41,110 nt of DNA from Chloroflexota bacterium (GCA_003158875.1 PMLK01000121.1:1-41110); one strand, 5' to 3'; shown: positions 7,521 through 16,203, counted from the first letter of the stretch. Program-made: numbers and translations. Notes: generated from the letters alone by a model not told the origin.

Positions 7521-8549
7521 ATGTCGGGCAACCCTCTCATCGCGCCGGCTCCACCGGGATACGAGCCAGTACCCGCCAGGGTCCTGACGGACATCTCGAC
7601 GTTGCCCTGCGACCTGTACATCTGGCGCGGCCCCCGGCCGGTGCTGTACGCGATGAAGGGTGGCGAACTGCGCAAAGTCATAAGTCGGGCCCAGCGCGGC
7701 ATGTCGTTCCTCGTACGCGACGTCGATTCGGATCTCCTGCGGGGGGCCCTGGCCGCGGCGTTACCAACCGTCCTGGCCAACCAGCGCATGACCCCAGTTG
7801 AGAGGAGCAAGACGGCCTACTCGATCGTGGCTAAGGTGCTGAGCCCGGTATTCACCAGAGAGCACGCCCTGGACCACGACGGCCTGATCCTCACTCATCA
7901 AGCCATCGACGCCATAACTCTCCATCTGCTCGACGACGAGGAGATGGTCTGGGCCATGGTTGCGACGATGCAGAAACACCTCGCCACCCATACCCACGCA
8001 ATCAACACGGCCGTTTACAGCATCGTGCTGGCCCGCTTCATGAAGTTTGGATCGGCCGATGCGATCAGGGACGTGGCTCGCGGCGGCCTTCTGCACGACA
8101 TCGGCAAGAACCGCGTTCCGCGCTCCGTCCTGGACAAGCCGGCTGCGCTTGATTCGGCCGAATGGCAGGTAATGCGGACCCACGTGAAGTCCGGCCACGA
8201 CATGATCATCAGAGCGCTTGGCTACCAGCCCGCCTACGCCCACATCGTCGCCGAGCATCATGAACGCTGCGACGGTTCGGGCTATCCGGCCGGTCGCCTC
8301 GCTTCCGGAATCGCGCTCGACTCGCAACTCGTTGGAGTGGTCGACGCCTTCGACGCCCTCACGACACGGCGGCCATATCGGGCTCCCGTTACGGCCTTCG
8401 ACGCCCTCCACATCATGAGAGTGGCCATGCGAGGCCAATTCAGTGACGAACTCCTCAAGGAGTTCATCAAGTTGCTGGGCGGCTACGGGACGGCGGCCGC
8501 GGGACTCGAGGGCCTGGATGTGGCCAACGTGATGAGGGTGGCAGGCTGA
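7521..8549 (+). CDS. HD-GYP domain protein, probable cyclic-di-GMP phosphodiesterase
   Basis: HD-GYP proteins hydrolyse the second messenger c-di-GMP, which generally favours motility. The 342-residue product has His192-Asp193 in LLHDIGKNRVP and the full signature HHERCDGSGYP at 246-256, followed by VVDAFDALTTRRPYR, so the metal-binding and GYP residues are intact. The first 130 or so residues form an alpha/beta region ending in a helical part, with no transmembrane segment and no receiver domain; they may be a small regulatory domain like those before other HD-GYP modules. The ATG at 7521 gives the shortest sensible N terminus, but the Shine-Dalgarno sequence is poor. A sigma-28-like promoter upstream ties it to the motility regulon. 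The stop is one base from the end of the converging glycosyltransferase gene. Confidence 0.88.
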   Translation: MSGNPLIAPAPPGYEPVPARVLTDISTLPCDLYIWRGPRPVLYAMKGGELRKVISRAQRGMSFLVRDVDSDLLRGALAAALPTVLANQRMTPVERSKTAYSIVAKVLSPVFTREHALDHDGLILTHQAIDAITLHLLDDEEMVWAMVATMQKHLATHTHAINTAVYSIVLARFMKFGSADAIRDVARGGLLHDIGKNRVPRSVLDKPAALDSAEWQVMRTHVKSGHDMIIRALGYQPAYAHIVAEHHERCDGSGYPAGRLASGIALDSQLVGVVDAFDALTTRRPYRAPVTAFDALHIMRVAMRGQFSDELLKEFIKLLGGYGTAAAGLEGLDVANVMRVAG

Positions 8550-8550
8550 G

Positions 8551-9816
8551 TCACTTCGGCGCGGGATCGGCGGCGGCGCCGCGGCCGGCTCGTTCCGCGG
8601 CCCAGCGATAGGCATCGGCCCACTCGGCCGTGCGGTCCACGGCCCGATACTCGGCCAGGACTCGCTCACGGGCGCGGCCGGCCAGCTCGGCCCGCAGCGT
8701 TGGCGATCCGGCCAGCTTCTTCAGCGAGTCCCGCCACTGGGCCCGGTTCCGGGCGGTCAGGCCGTCGACTCCGTCGCGTATGACGTCGTACGGTCCGCCG
8801 CCCATCAGTCGCGAGGCGATCGTGGCGGCGCCCGTCATCGAGTACTCCAGCCAGTGCAACTCCGAGCGCGCCCTGTTGAACGGTTCATCGACCACCGGGG
8901 CGAGACCGATATCGGGCCTGGATTCGGCGAGCAGCCGGGCGAAGGCCGGGGCGCTGCGCTCGAAGCCGTGGACCTCATCCGCGACCGCCCGCACCGCGTC
9001 GTCGTCGCCGCCCAACCAGATTCGACGCGTGCCCGGCACGGTGCGGGCGACCTCGTCGACGGCCTCGCGGCAGACGGCGTAATCGCGCATGCGACTCGAG
9101 ACGCCGTAGAAGGCGACCCTGGGTCCCGTGGCGCCGACACTCGTCGCGCCACCAGCCGTGGCGCCAACACTCGCCGCGCTGCGGTCGCCCTCATACCAGG
9201 TCGGTTCGATGGCATTGCGAACCAAGCGGACGGCGTCGTTGTGCCGTGCCGCTATCCTCTGGAGTGGGGGAGTGGAGACGGTCACGAGGTCGGCTCGCCC
9301 CAGCATGGAGCGGACCAGATCCGATTCGAGGCCTGCAATGGCGGAATGGCCAGACCATGGCGGAGTCGCCAGGACGTCGTCGTCTGTCTCGTAGACTATC
9401 GCCCGCCCATCGAGCCAGCCGGGGTCGCGCAGGATGCGTCGCCAGATCGGCCGCAGTAATCGGTCGAGCGGACCCCTCGTTGCGTGCCCGGTAAGGCGGC
9501 CGTGTTCGGCGATCTCCGCCTCCGATTGCGAGGCAGTGTCGCAGACGAGGCAGGCCGCGGTAGTGAAGTAGTAGCGGCGGAAGACGATTACGTCGGCCCA
9601 GTCAAGCGCCGTCCTGTCGACCTCGAAGGCGCCCGCGTCGAGGGCCTCTTGAGGCCGCTTCTCCCAGCCCGTGGCGAAGTCGACGCGGAGTTCCGTCCAA
9701 GGCCGGACGGTCACGCCGAGGGCGGCCAGGTGGTCGCGGTACATCCCGACGCGGAACACGTCACAGCTCCCGGCATCCAGCGAGCCGTAGACGAGGACGT
9801 TGATTGGGGTGGCCAT
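8551..9816 (-). CDS. glycosyltransferase (GT4-like) with zinc-finger-like insert, paralogue of the 3957 gene
   Basis: This 421-residue protein aligns by eye along its length with the first 400 residues of the protein at 3957-5939: INVLVYGSLDAGSCD, DWADVIVFRR, AIVYETDDDVL, RADLVTVSTPPL, RARSELHWLEYSMTGAATIAS, DVIRDGVDGL and RARERVLAEYR. It lacks the GT2-like half. Residues 89-111 form Cys-x2-Cys-x12-His-x5-His, the same spacing as in the paralogue. A short Ala-Thr-Ser-Val-Gly repeat (about 205-220) is inserted before the second lobe. It starts 71 bases after the cheA stop on the same strand, so it may be the last gene of the chemotaxis operon. The frame extends to 9852, but 9816 matches the paralogue start. 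A role in sugar modification of flagellin is inferred. Confidence 0.8.
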   Translation of the reverse strand: MATPINVLVYGSLDAGSCDVFRVGMYRDHLAALGVTVRPWTELRVDFATGWEKRPQEALDAGAFEVDRTALDWADVIVFRRYYFTTAACLVCDTASQSEAEIAEHGRLTGHATRGPLDRLLRPIWRRILRDPGWLDGRAIVYETDDDVLATPPWSGHSAIAGLESDLVRSMLGRADLVTVSTPPLQRIAARHNDAVRLVRNAIEPTWYEGDRSAASVGATAGGATSVGATGPRVAFYGVSSRMRDYAVCREAVDEVARTVPGTRRIWLGGDDDAVRAVADEVHGFERSAPAFARLLAESRPDIGLAPVVDEPFNRARSELHWLEYSMTGAATIASRLMGGGPYDVIRDGVDGLTARNRAQWRDSLKKLAGSPTLRAELAGRARERVLAEYRAVDRTAEWADAYRWAAERAGRGAAADPAPK

Positions 9817-9887
9817 CGCGCCCACGTTGCCATAGCCGGCGGATCGGAACAACTACTCGCCGGAGGTAGGGTCGGAAGTGAGCCGCC

Positions 9888-12260
9888 CTACGCGACCTTG
9901 CGACGCGCTTTCTTGATGGCCGCTGAGGCGGCCTCGGCTTCGGCGACGGCCTTGGCGTTGGAACGCTCCAGCAAGGCGCTGATGTCGACGACGAGTCCGA
10001 CCTGACCATCGGCCATGATCGTGGCGCCGGCCAGACCGGCTCGCTCGCCCGTCACGTCGCTCAACGACTTCAGGACGATCTCGTGCTGGCCGACGAACTG
10101 GTCCACGGCCAGGGCCATCTCGGAGCCGCGGGATCGCACCACTACCAGGTTCACGAAACCGCGAGCACTGGTGGCGAGCGGCCGGGCCGGATCGCCAAGG
10201 GCGCTGTCCAGCTGTTCCACCGGAATGACCCGATCCCTCAGGGTCAGGACGTTGTGGCCGCGCACGCGACTGAACGACCGAGGCTCCACACGGAGCGTCT
10301 CCACGACCCCGGTGAGAGGCAGAGCGCAGACGCGGGCGCCCGACGTTACGAGCAGGGCGCCGATGATCGCCAGGGTGAGCGGCAGCGACAGCGAGACGCG
10401 GGTGCCCTGTCCCGGAGTGCTGTTGACGTCAACCCAGCCGCCCAAGCGCTCGATGTTGTTGCGGACCACGTCCATGCCGACGCCCCGGCCGCTGACCTCG
10501 GTGATGGTCTTGGCGGTCGAGAAGCCCGGCGTAAAGATCACTCTCAGCATGTCCGAATCGCTCGTCAGGTCGGCGGCCTCGCGGGTCATGAGACCTTTCT
10601 CAACCACCGAGCGCCGCAGTGCCGCCGGATCCATGCCCCGGCCGTCGTCTTCGACGGTGATGAGGATGCGGCCGTCGGAGTGACGGGCGGTCAAGCGGAC
10701 CGTGCCCGTCGGCGGCTTGCCCAGCGCGCGCCGTTCCTCGGCCGTCTCTACGCCGTGGTCGAGGGCGTTGCGCACGAGATGGCCCAACGGGTCGCCGACT
10801 TCTTCGAGGACGGACCGGTCGAGCTCGGTTTCCTTGCCCTCGATGATCAGCTGCACTTCCTTGTTCAGGCGCATGGCGATATCGCGGACGACTCGTGGGA
10901 AGCGGTTGAAGACGGTCTCGATGGGCAGCATGCGCAGCCCGGTAACCTGGTCCTGGAGCTGGCCGGCGATGCGAGCGAACTGCTGGGAGTCTTCGTCGGC
11001 CTGGCGGGCCAGCGGATCGTCGCCGAGTCTCACGGCCAGAACTTGGGCACTCTGCTGGAGCCGCGTCTTGTGGACGACCAGCTCGCCGACGAGGTTCATC
11101 AGTTCGTCGAGACGGGTAACGTCGATGCGGATTGTCTGCTGGGCCGCCTTGAGGCGATCGCCGGCCACCGTCATCCGGTCAGTCTGGGGCAGGCCGCGAG
11201 ACTCGGCGCCGAGATCGGCCTGGCGCCGTTCGGCGGGACTCGGCGGACCGGCGGTGCTCTCGTCGTCTGTGCGTGCAGCGCCCATGGGCGGCACGTCGTC
11301 CTCGGGACCGTACACTTCGACGCTCAGCGGCGCCGCTACGATCTCGGTATCGGCCGTGCCGAGCGGAGCAGCGACGGCTTCCACGCTCACGACGTCATCG
11401 ATTGCCGAGAGGCGCCTGCGCAGATCGAGCAGATCGATAGGCCGGCCGCGGACGAGCATGACCAGGAGCGTGGTTCCGAGACCGGACTCGATCTCATCCC
11501 GGGTCGGGGCGGAGGCCACGAGATCGCCCGTCTCGTCGGCCTCGAGGACCAACTGCAGCAGTCGCACCGACTGCCATTCGCTCATGGGATCTATACGGCA
11601 AACGATGATCGATCGCGGGTCATATCCGCCCGGCGACTCGACCAGCAGGCGATGGATGAGCGGCGCGACTGCGACGTTGCTGACGCCCTCTTCCTCGACT
11701 GGTTCCGCAGCCTGTTCAGCTTCGACCGCGGCTTTCTCGGTCGGTGTTGCCGGGTCCCCGGCTTCACCGGCCGGAGCGCTCTGATGAGCGGCAGGGAACT
11801 GGACCGGTGCCGGGGCTGGTCTCGGGGCCGGTTTGGGGGCGGTGGAGCGTGCCGCCGCGGTGGCCGTGGCCGACGAAAGCAGTTCTCGCAGTTGCCTGGT
11901 CAAGTCTTCGGGCGCGTCCGTCAGGACCTCGCCTTCCTGGACTTCGGCGACCAGTGCCCGGAGGACGTCGATGGTCTGGAGCAGGACGTCGGCAAAGGGC
12001 TTGACGTCGACCAGCGTGCCGCTCCGAAATGCGCCGAACAGGTCTTCCATGGCGTGCGTCAGCTCGGCCATGCGGCGGTGGCCGATAGTCGCCGCGGAGC
12101 CTTTCAGCGTATGCGCGGCGCGGAAGACCTCGTTGACCACGTTCGCATCGAGTTCGTGCTCGAGTACGAGCAGACCTTGCTCGATGCGTTCGATCTGTTC
12201 GAGGGACTCGTCCGTGAACAGACGATCGTCGCCCGGCTGCAGATCGAAGACGAGCTGCAT
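9888..12260 (-). CDS. cheA: chemotaxis histidine kinase CheA
   Basis: CheA phosphorylates itself in response to receptor state and passes the phosphate to CheY and CheB. The 790-residue protein has all five domains. P1/HPt carries the substrate His50 in AAHTLKGSAATIG. A linker rich in Ala/Pro (about 135-185) leads to a P2-like regulator-binding domain (about 195-300). P3 dimerisation contains RLDELMNLVGELVVHKTRL. The P4 ATPase shows the N box HLVRNALDHGVE, the G1 box VEDDGRGMD, FTPGFST and GRGVGMDVV. The P5 CheW-like domain fills about 650-785. It starts one base after the cheX stop, so the two are probably translated together. Confidence 0.96.
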   Translation of the reverse strand: MQLVFDLQPGDDRLFTDESLEQIERIEQGLLVLEHELDANVVNEVFRAAHTLKGSAATIGHRRMAELTHAMEDLFGAFRSGTLVDVKPFADVLLQTIDVLRALVAEVQEGEVLTDAPEDLTRQLRELLSSATATAAARSTAPKPAPRPAPAPVQFPAAHQSAPAGEAGDPATPTEKAAVEAEQAAEPVEEEGVSNVAVAPLIHRLLVESPGGYDPRSIIVCRIDPMSEWQSVRLLQLVLEADETGDLVASAPTRDEIESGLGTTLLVMLVRGRPIDLLDLRRRLSAIDDVVSVEAVAAPLGTADTEIVAAPLSVEVYGPEDDVPPMGAARTDDESTAGPPSPAERRQADLGAESRGLPQTDRMTVAGDRLKAAQQTIRIDVTRLDELMNLVGELVVHKTRLQQSAQVLAVRLGDDPLARQADEDSQQFARIAGQLQDQVTGLRMLPIETVFNRFPRVVRDIAMRLNKEVQLIIEGKETELDRSVLEEVGDPLGHLVRNALDHGVETAEERRALGKPPTGTVRLTARHSDGRILITVEDDGRGMDPAALRRSVVEKGLMTREAADLTSDSDMLRVIFTPGFSTAKTITEVSGRGVGMDVVRNNIERLGGWVDVNSTPGQGTRVSLSLPLTLAIIGALLVTSGARVCALPLTGVVETLRVEPRSFSRVRGHNVLTLRDRVIPVEQLDSALGDPARPLATSARGFVNLVVVRSRGSEMALAVDQFVGQHEIVLKSLSDVTGERAGLAGATIMADGQVGLVVDISALLERSNAKAVAEAEAASAAIKKARRKVA

Positions 12261-12261
12261 T

Positions 12262-12726
12262 TCAGGCGGCCTCTCTCAGGGCGACGTGAAGCTTGACGTC
12301 GCCAAAAGCGGTGGTGAGCGGCACGACCAGCCGCTGGATCTCGACGGTGGACAGGCGCGCGCCCCGACCCACGAGGACGAGCGGCGGGTTGATGATCGTC
12401 TCGATGCCCTCTTCGGCGAGGCCGATGCCGGCGGTCCCGGCGATCACGTTGGCGATTTCGGCGATGCCGCTTTGCCCGAGTTCATCGAGCTCCGCGGTCT
12501 CCTGGCCGATGATCGACCCGATCAGCTTGAGCGCGACCGTTTCCGACATCGACAGGTAGATCGAGCCGGACAACTGACCGCTCACTCCGATGACCGCCGT
12601 GACGTCTTCGGTGGTGTACGGATTGCCTTCGAGCAGCAAGCCGCCGCGCTGGACCGGAAGCTGCGTCTCCTTGGAGATGACCGTCAGCGCGGATTGAACG
12701 TAGCGATTGACGATTTGGACTCTCAT
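12262..12726 (-). CDS. cheX: CheY-P phosphatase CheX
   Basis: CheX removes phosphate from CheY-P to end the signal. The 154-residue alpha/beta protein has one active-site helix with Glu90-x2-Asn93 in SGIAEIANVIAG, the signature of the CheC/CheX/FliY family. Its size and single active site favour CheX over CheC. It is tightly packed between cheW (2-base gap) and cheA (1-base gap). A separate CheC is encoded at 15559-16203, so the cell seems to have two phosphatases of this family. Confidence 0.88.
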   Translation of the reverse strand: MRVQIVNRYVQSALTVISKETQLPVQRGGLLLEGNPYTTEDVTAVIGVSGQLSGSIYLSMSETVALKLIGSIIGQETAELDELGQSGIAEIANVIAGTAGIGLAEEGIETIINPPLVLVGRGARLSTVEIQRLVVPLTTAFGDVKLHVALREAA

Positions 12727-12728
12727 GG

Positions 12729-13217
12729 TTACGCGGCTCCGGCTAGGGCAGTCTGGTCCTCGATGCCGAATAGGCCGTCCAACTCGAGGAGAAGGACCAG
12801 CCGGTCGCCGAGCTTGGCGATGCCGCGCAGATAATCCGCGTCGGCTCCCGAGGCGACTCCGGGCGTGGTTTCGACGGCGTCCACGGGCAGGAGCAGCACC
12901 TCGGAGACACTGTCGACGATGAGCCCGACTCGGGTCGAGGAAGTCTCCGCGACCACGATGCGGGTCTCCTTCGTGGGCTCGACTTCGTCCATCCCGAATC
13001 GGCCGCGCAGGTCGACGACGGGGATGATGCGGCCGCGAAGGTTGATTACGCCCTTGACGAACCGAGGGGCGCGAGGGACAGGCGTGATCGGCTGGTGGCG
13101 GATGATTTCGAAGACCTTGGCAATGTCAAGGCCGTAGTGCTCGTCGGCGAGTTCGCAGACGACGATCTGGAGTTCACCTGTCCGACCAGTGGTTCCGGAC
13201 ACTTGCTTCTCGGCCAC
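12729..13217 (-). CDS. cheW: chemotaxis coupling protein CheW
   Basis: CheW links chemoreceptors to CheA. The 162-residue protein has the CheW fold: LQIVVCELADEHYGLDIAKVFEII, then PRFVKGVINLRGRIIPVVDLRGRFG, and VGLIVDSVSEVLLLP. The start is GTG at 13217, with GGAG about 8 bases upstream; no ATG lies nearby in frame. A sigma-28-like element lies about 60 bases upstream, beyond a 7-bp hairpin in the leader, so cheW-cheX-cheA may be transcribed separately as well as with the upstream che genes. Confidence 0.94.
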   Translation of the reverse strand: MAEKQVSGTTGRTGELQIVVCELADEHYGLDIAKVFEIIRHQPITPVPRAPRFVKGVINLRGRIIPVVDLRGRFGMDEVEPTKETRIVVAETSSTRVGLIVDSVSEVLLLPVDAVETTPGVASGADADYLRGIAKLGDRLVLLLELDGLFGIEDQTALAGAA

Positions 13218-13241
13218 GGGATACTGCTCCTTACATCACGG

Positions 13242-13258
13242 GCCGGACGCGGTCCGGC
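13242..13258 (-). other. hairpin in the cheB-cheW gap
   Basis: GCCGGAC and GTCCGGC (7-bp stem) surround a 3-base loop. It lies between the cheW promoter-like element and the cheW ribosome-binding site. There is no T run, so it could be a 5' leader structure or a processing site rather than a terminator. Confidence 0.4.
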
Positions 13259-13276
13259 TGCGGGTTCTTGTCGTAG

Positions 13277-13303
13277 GTATCGGTGCCTGCGGGCACTATG
13301 TGA
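13277..13303 (-). promoter_or_regulatory. possible sigma-28-like promoter of cheW
   Basis: On the minus strand: TCAC (13303-13300), a 15-base spacer, ACCGATAC (13284-13277), then CTACG. The -10 block is perfect, while the -35 has one mismatch to TCAA. It lies in the 111-base gap between cheB and cheW. Confidence 0.5.
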
Positions 13304-13328
13304 GTCGGGTGGATCCTGATCCCACGAG

Positions 13329-14609
13329 TCAGGATGCCAACTCCCTTCGTTCGGGCGTGGAGTGGAGCTGATCCGGTCCATCGCCCGTCCCGGTGGCATC
13401 GAGTCGGCCGGTGCGGCACCAGCTGGTCACGGCCGCCGCGATCTGATGCAGAGGCAGGACCATGTCGGTGAGTCCGGCTTCGGCGACGGCCGCCGGCATG
13501 CCATAGATCGTCGCCGTGGCGGCGTCCTGGGAGATGACGGTGCCGCCGTGCTGTTTGACGGCGCGGCAGCCCTCGCGGGCATCGACGCCCATGCCCGTCA
13601 GGACGACGCACAACAAGCGCTGCCGCCAGATAGGTGCGACGGCCTGGAGAGTGACGTCGGCGGCGGGTCGGACGCCGTTGACGGCCGGCAAGCGGACCAG
13701 CTGGATGTGCCCGGTAGTGGAGCAGATCATGTGTCGGTCGCCAGGAGCGACGAGGATCTCGTCCTCGACCAGGACATCGTCGACGGCGGCCTCGCTGCAG
13801 CGCAGATTGCCGGCGGCGTCCAGCCGGGCCGCCAGAGAGGCGGTGAAGCCGGGTGGCATGTGCTGGACGATCGCCATGGCGGCGCCAAGTTGCTCGGGCA
13901 GCCCCTTGATGTAGGCGTGGAGCGCGCTCGGTCCGCCGGTGGACGAGGCCACTACCACGAGCCTCTCGGCCGCGACCCGGGGTCCATTCCGGGGAGGCCT
14001 GGGGACGCGAGGAGGCGTGGCATAGATCACCTGGCGGGCCGCGACCTCCCTTCCGACGCGGCCGAGTGATGTGTCTGTGGCGCCGCTCGATCCGATCGTG
14101 CCGCCTTCCGCGGTCGTGGTAGTCCGGGCGGCAGCCTTGGCGGCTGCGTTGTCGGCGAGTGTCACGTTCATCGCGGCGATCTGGCGGTGGCGGAGGAAGG
14201 CCACTTCAGACATGGTGGCGGCGGCTCGAATCTTCGCGACCAGATCGTCGCCCACCCGGCCGATGTCTATCGACAGCGAGCCGGAGGGCTTGGGGACGAA
14301 GTCGATGGCGCCGAACTCGAGGGCGTCGAGCGTCGTCTGGGCGTTGGCCGTGGTCAGGCTCGAAAGCATGACGACGCGCGTCGGCGTTTGGACCATGAGT
14401 CGCCGCAGCATCTCGAGACCGTTCAGGACGGGCATCTCGACGTCGAGGGTTATCACATCGGGATGGAGATCTTGTGCGGCGACAAGACCGTCTTCACCGT
14501 TGGACGCCGACCCTACGACCTCGATGCCCGGCGTCTCGGTCAGGAGCCTGCCCAGGGCGTGGCGCATGAACGCCGAGTCGTCAACGATCAGGACGCGGAT
14601 GGGGGCCAT
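13329..14609 (-). CDS. cheB: receptor methylesterase/deamidase CheB
   Basis: CheB removes methyl groups from receptor glutamates and is activated by phosphorylation from CheA. Residues 1-125 are a receiver with Asp10-Asp11, phospho-acceptor Asp56 in VITLDVEMP and KPSG after FVP. A long Ala/Thr-rich linker (about 145-210) precedes the esterase domain with catalytic Ser223 in ASSTGGP, His250 in VQHMPPGF and Asp342 in LTGMGVDAREG. The ATG at 14609 has GGAG six bases upstream, so I prefer it to the TTG at 14615. The product has 426 residues, longer than usual because of the linker and a short tail. Confidence 0.95.
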   Translation of the reverse strand: MAPIRVLIVDDSAFMRHALGRLLTETPGIEVVGSASNGEDGLVAAQDLHPDVITLDVEMPVLNGLEMLRRLMVQTPTRVVMLSSLTTANAQTTLDALEFGAIDFVPKPSGSLSIDIGRVGDDLVAKIRAAATMSEVAFLRHRQIAAMNVTLADNAAAKAAARTTTTAEGGTIGSSGATDTSLGRVGREVAARQVIYATPPRVPRPPRNGPRVAAERLVVVASSTGGPSALHAYIKGLPEQLGAAMAIVQHMPPGFTASLAARLDAAGNLRCSEAAVDDVLVEDEILVAPGDRHMICSTTGHIQLVRLPAVNGVRPAADVTLQAVAPIWRQRLLCVVLTGMGVDAREGCRAVKQHGGTVISQDAATATIYGMPAAVAEAGLTDMVLPLHQIAAAVTSWCRTGRLDATGTGDGPDQLHSTPERRELAS

Positions 14610-14693
14610 CGTCAACTCCGACTCTCTCTGGTGTCGGGGCCGGCAGCTCAGGCTTCGGTTCGATGCCCGAGCCTCAACGGCCGGCGACCGCGG

Positions 14694-15053
14694 CTAGGCC
14701 GCCAGGAGCTTGTTGACAGCTGCCAGGACGCGATCGGGAGCGAACGGCTTCACGACGAAGTCGCGGGCACCGCGCTTGATCGCATCCATGACGATCGCCT
14801 GCTGGCCCATTGCGGTCAGCATTGCGATGCGCGCGTGCGGGTCCTTGGAACGTATCTCCGCCAGCGCTTCCAGGCCGTCCATCTCGGGCATCGTGATGTC
14901 CATGAGAACGCAGTCGGGTCGCTCGCGAAGGTACGTCTCAACGGCCAGTCGCCCGTTCTCGGCTTCGAGGACTTGATGGCCAGCCTCGACGAGCAACTTG
15001 GCCGCCCGCAGACGCATGAAGGCCGCGTCGTCCACGACGAGGATCTTTGCCAT
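14694..15053 (-). CDS. cheY: chemotaxis response regulator CheY
   Basis: A single receiver domain of 119 residues that carries the chemotaxis signal from CheA to the flagellar switch. Key residues are Asp8-Asp9, phospho-acceptor Asp52 in VLMDITMPEMDG, Thr80 in IAMLTAMGQQ and Lys102 in FVVKPF. The Met-Pro-Glu-Met-Asp-Gly loop is typical of CheY. TAGGAG lies 9 bases before the ATG. The gene lies within the che block between cheD and cheB. Confidence 0.93.
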   Translation of the reverse strand: MAKILVVDDAAFMRLRAAKLLVEAGHQVLEAENGRLAVETYLRERPDCVLMDITMPEMDGLEALAEIRSKDPHARIAMLTAMGQQAIVMDAIKRGARDFVVKPFAPDRVLAAVNKLLAA

Positions 15054-15076
15054 CGTCGGTACTCCTACTAAATGGG

Positions 15077-15562
15077 CTACAACTCAGAAACAGAAGACAA
15101 GCTCTTGATGAGAAATCGGCCGTCGGCCACTTCAAGTTGAACCGTTCGACCGGCATTTCCACCAAGTGCCGTGGCGACGAGAGAATGGCCTCTTTCTTTG
15201 AGGGCGGCGTCCATCGCCTCGGCGTTGCGCTTTCCGATCGCCAGACCGCCGCCAACCGTCAGCATCGCCGCCGCGCCGGCCGCCTTGAAGATGCATCGGC
15301 CCAGCACCGCGCCCTTGGCCTCAACGGCGTGCAGAAATTCGTCGAGGCCGGTGTCGATGAACTTGACCGGGCTGCCGCTGTTGGCGGGCCCATTCGGCAA
15401 CATGAAGTGAGCCAGACCCCCAACCTTGGTCCGAGGGTCCCAGACGGCCAGAGCGATGCAGGAGCCCAAGCCGTACGCAACCAGGTGGGCGTCCGGGCTG
15501 GAGCTCAGGACCATCTCACCTATGCCGGCTACCAGGAGGCTCGGGCTCTCAGTCAGGGTCAT
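15077..15562 (-). CDS. cheD: receptor deamidase CheD
   Basis: CheD deamidates glutamines of chemoreceptors and also binds CheC, raising its phosphatase activity. The 161-residue product has the cysteine-hydrolase motif with Cys35 in YGLGSCIALAVWD and His52 in GLAHFMLP, then GGAA-like glycine-rich and GGN segments. The ATG overlaps the cheC stop (ATGA at 15559-15562), which suggests coupled production of the CheC-CheD pair. Confidence 0.94.
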   Translation of the reverse strand: MTLTESPSLLVAGIGEMVLSSSPDAHLVAYGLGSCIALAVWDPRTKVGGLAHFMLPNGPANSGSPVKFIDTGLDEFLHAVEAKGAVLGRCIFKAAGAAAMLTVGGGLAIGKRNAEAMDAALKERGHSLVATALGGNAGRTVQLEVADGRFLIKSLSSVSEL

Positions 15563-16203
15563 AGCCCGATCGCTCCAAGAGCATCCAGAAGGACCCGGAG
15601 GCTGTCGGCGCGAGGCAGGACGAAGAGCGAGCCATCGATATCTCGACCGCCCTCGCTGAAGGTGGTCTTGGCGGCAAGCACTTGATCACCGTCGTTGACC
15701 AGGTCCAGCAGAACCGCGTCGAGAACGGCTCCTGCCATCTCGATCACCACTTGCGGTGGCGTAGGCATGACGGGCTCGTGCAGATGAGTTCCGAGCTCGT
15801 TGAGGAAGGCGGAGATCGTGACGTTGCCCGCCTCCTGCAGAGCCGAGAGCTCCAGTTCGTCGTAGTTGAGGACGTCGGCCGATTCTTCCATCGGCAGCTC
15901 GCCCGGCCCGAGCAGTCCGGCCAGCAGGATCGCGGCCAGTCGATGCGCATCGGCGGGGGAGAAGAGAAGCAGAGCGTGGCCCTCGAGCGAGCCGTTGATG
16001 CCGACATAGACCGCCAGCACCACCGACTCGGGGCCGCCCGCCATCGCCAGGACGTCGGCCGCGGAGCAGCGCTTGAGCATCGGCGTCTGGACTTCTATGA
16101 TCTGACCGCTCATCGACCCAAGGGCCTCGCCGGCGCGTTTCATCGCCTTGCCGAAGGTCCCTGCGACGACGTTCTGACCTGCTTCTGAGAGGGTGAGCGT
16201 CAT
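15559..16203 (-). CDS. cheC: CheY-P phosphatase CheC, first active site altered
   Basis: CheC dephosphorylates CheY-P and pairs with CheD. The family normally has two helices, each with Glu-x2-Asn. In this 214-residue protein the second site is intact, Glu124-x2-Asn127 in ALQEAGNVTIS. The first reads Glu7-Ala-Gly-Gln10-Asn11 in LSEAGQNVVAG, with Gln where Asn is expected. The protein may therefore have only one working centre. I take the ATG at 16203, with AAGGA 11 bases upstream, rather than the GTG at 16224. A sigma-28-like promoter lies 95 bases upstream. Confidence 0.9.
   Translation of the reverse strand: MTLTLSEAGQNVVAGTFGKAMKRAGEALGSMSGQIIEVQTPMLKRCSAADVLAMAGGPESVVLAVYVGINGSLEGHALLLFSPADAHRLAAILLAGLLGPGELPMEESADVLNYDELELSALQEAGNVTISAFLNELGTHLHEPVMPTPPQVVIEMAGAVLDAVLLDLVNDGDQVLAAKTTFSEGGRDIDGSLFVLPRADSLRVLLDALGAIGL

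Noticed and set aside
11347-11354. GCCGATAC on the minus strand inside cheA
   Set aside because: No -35 partner, and it lies well within coding sequence; probably chance.
10083-12296. A 737-codon open frame on the + strand opposite cheA
   Set aside because: It is the antisense shadow of cheA, whose domains are unmistakable; long antisense frames are expected at high GC. The product matches no fold I recognise and has no ribosome-binding site.
14631-14657. CGAA, 15 bases, CCCGACAC on the minus strand before cheB, considered as another sigma-28-like promoter
   Set aside because: Both elements carry mismatches to the consensus; it is too weak to separate from chance in this sequence.
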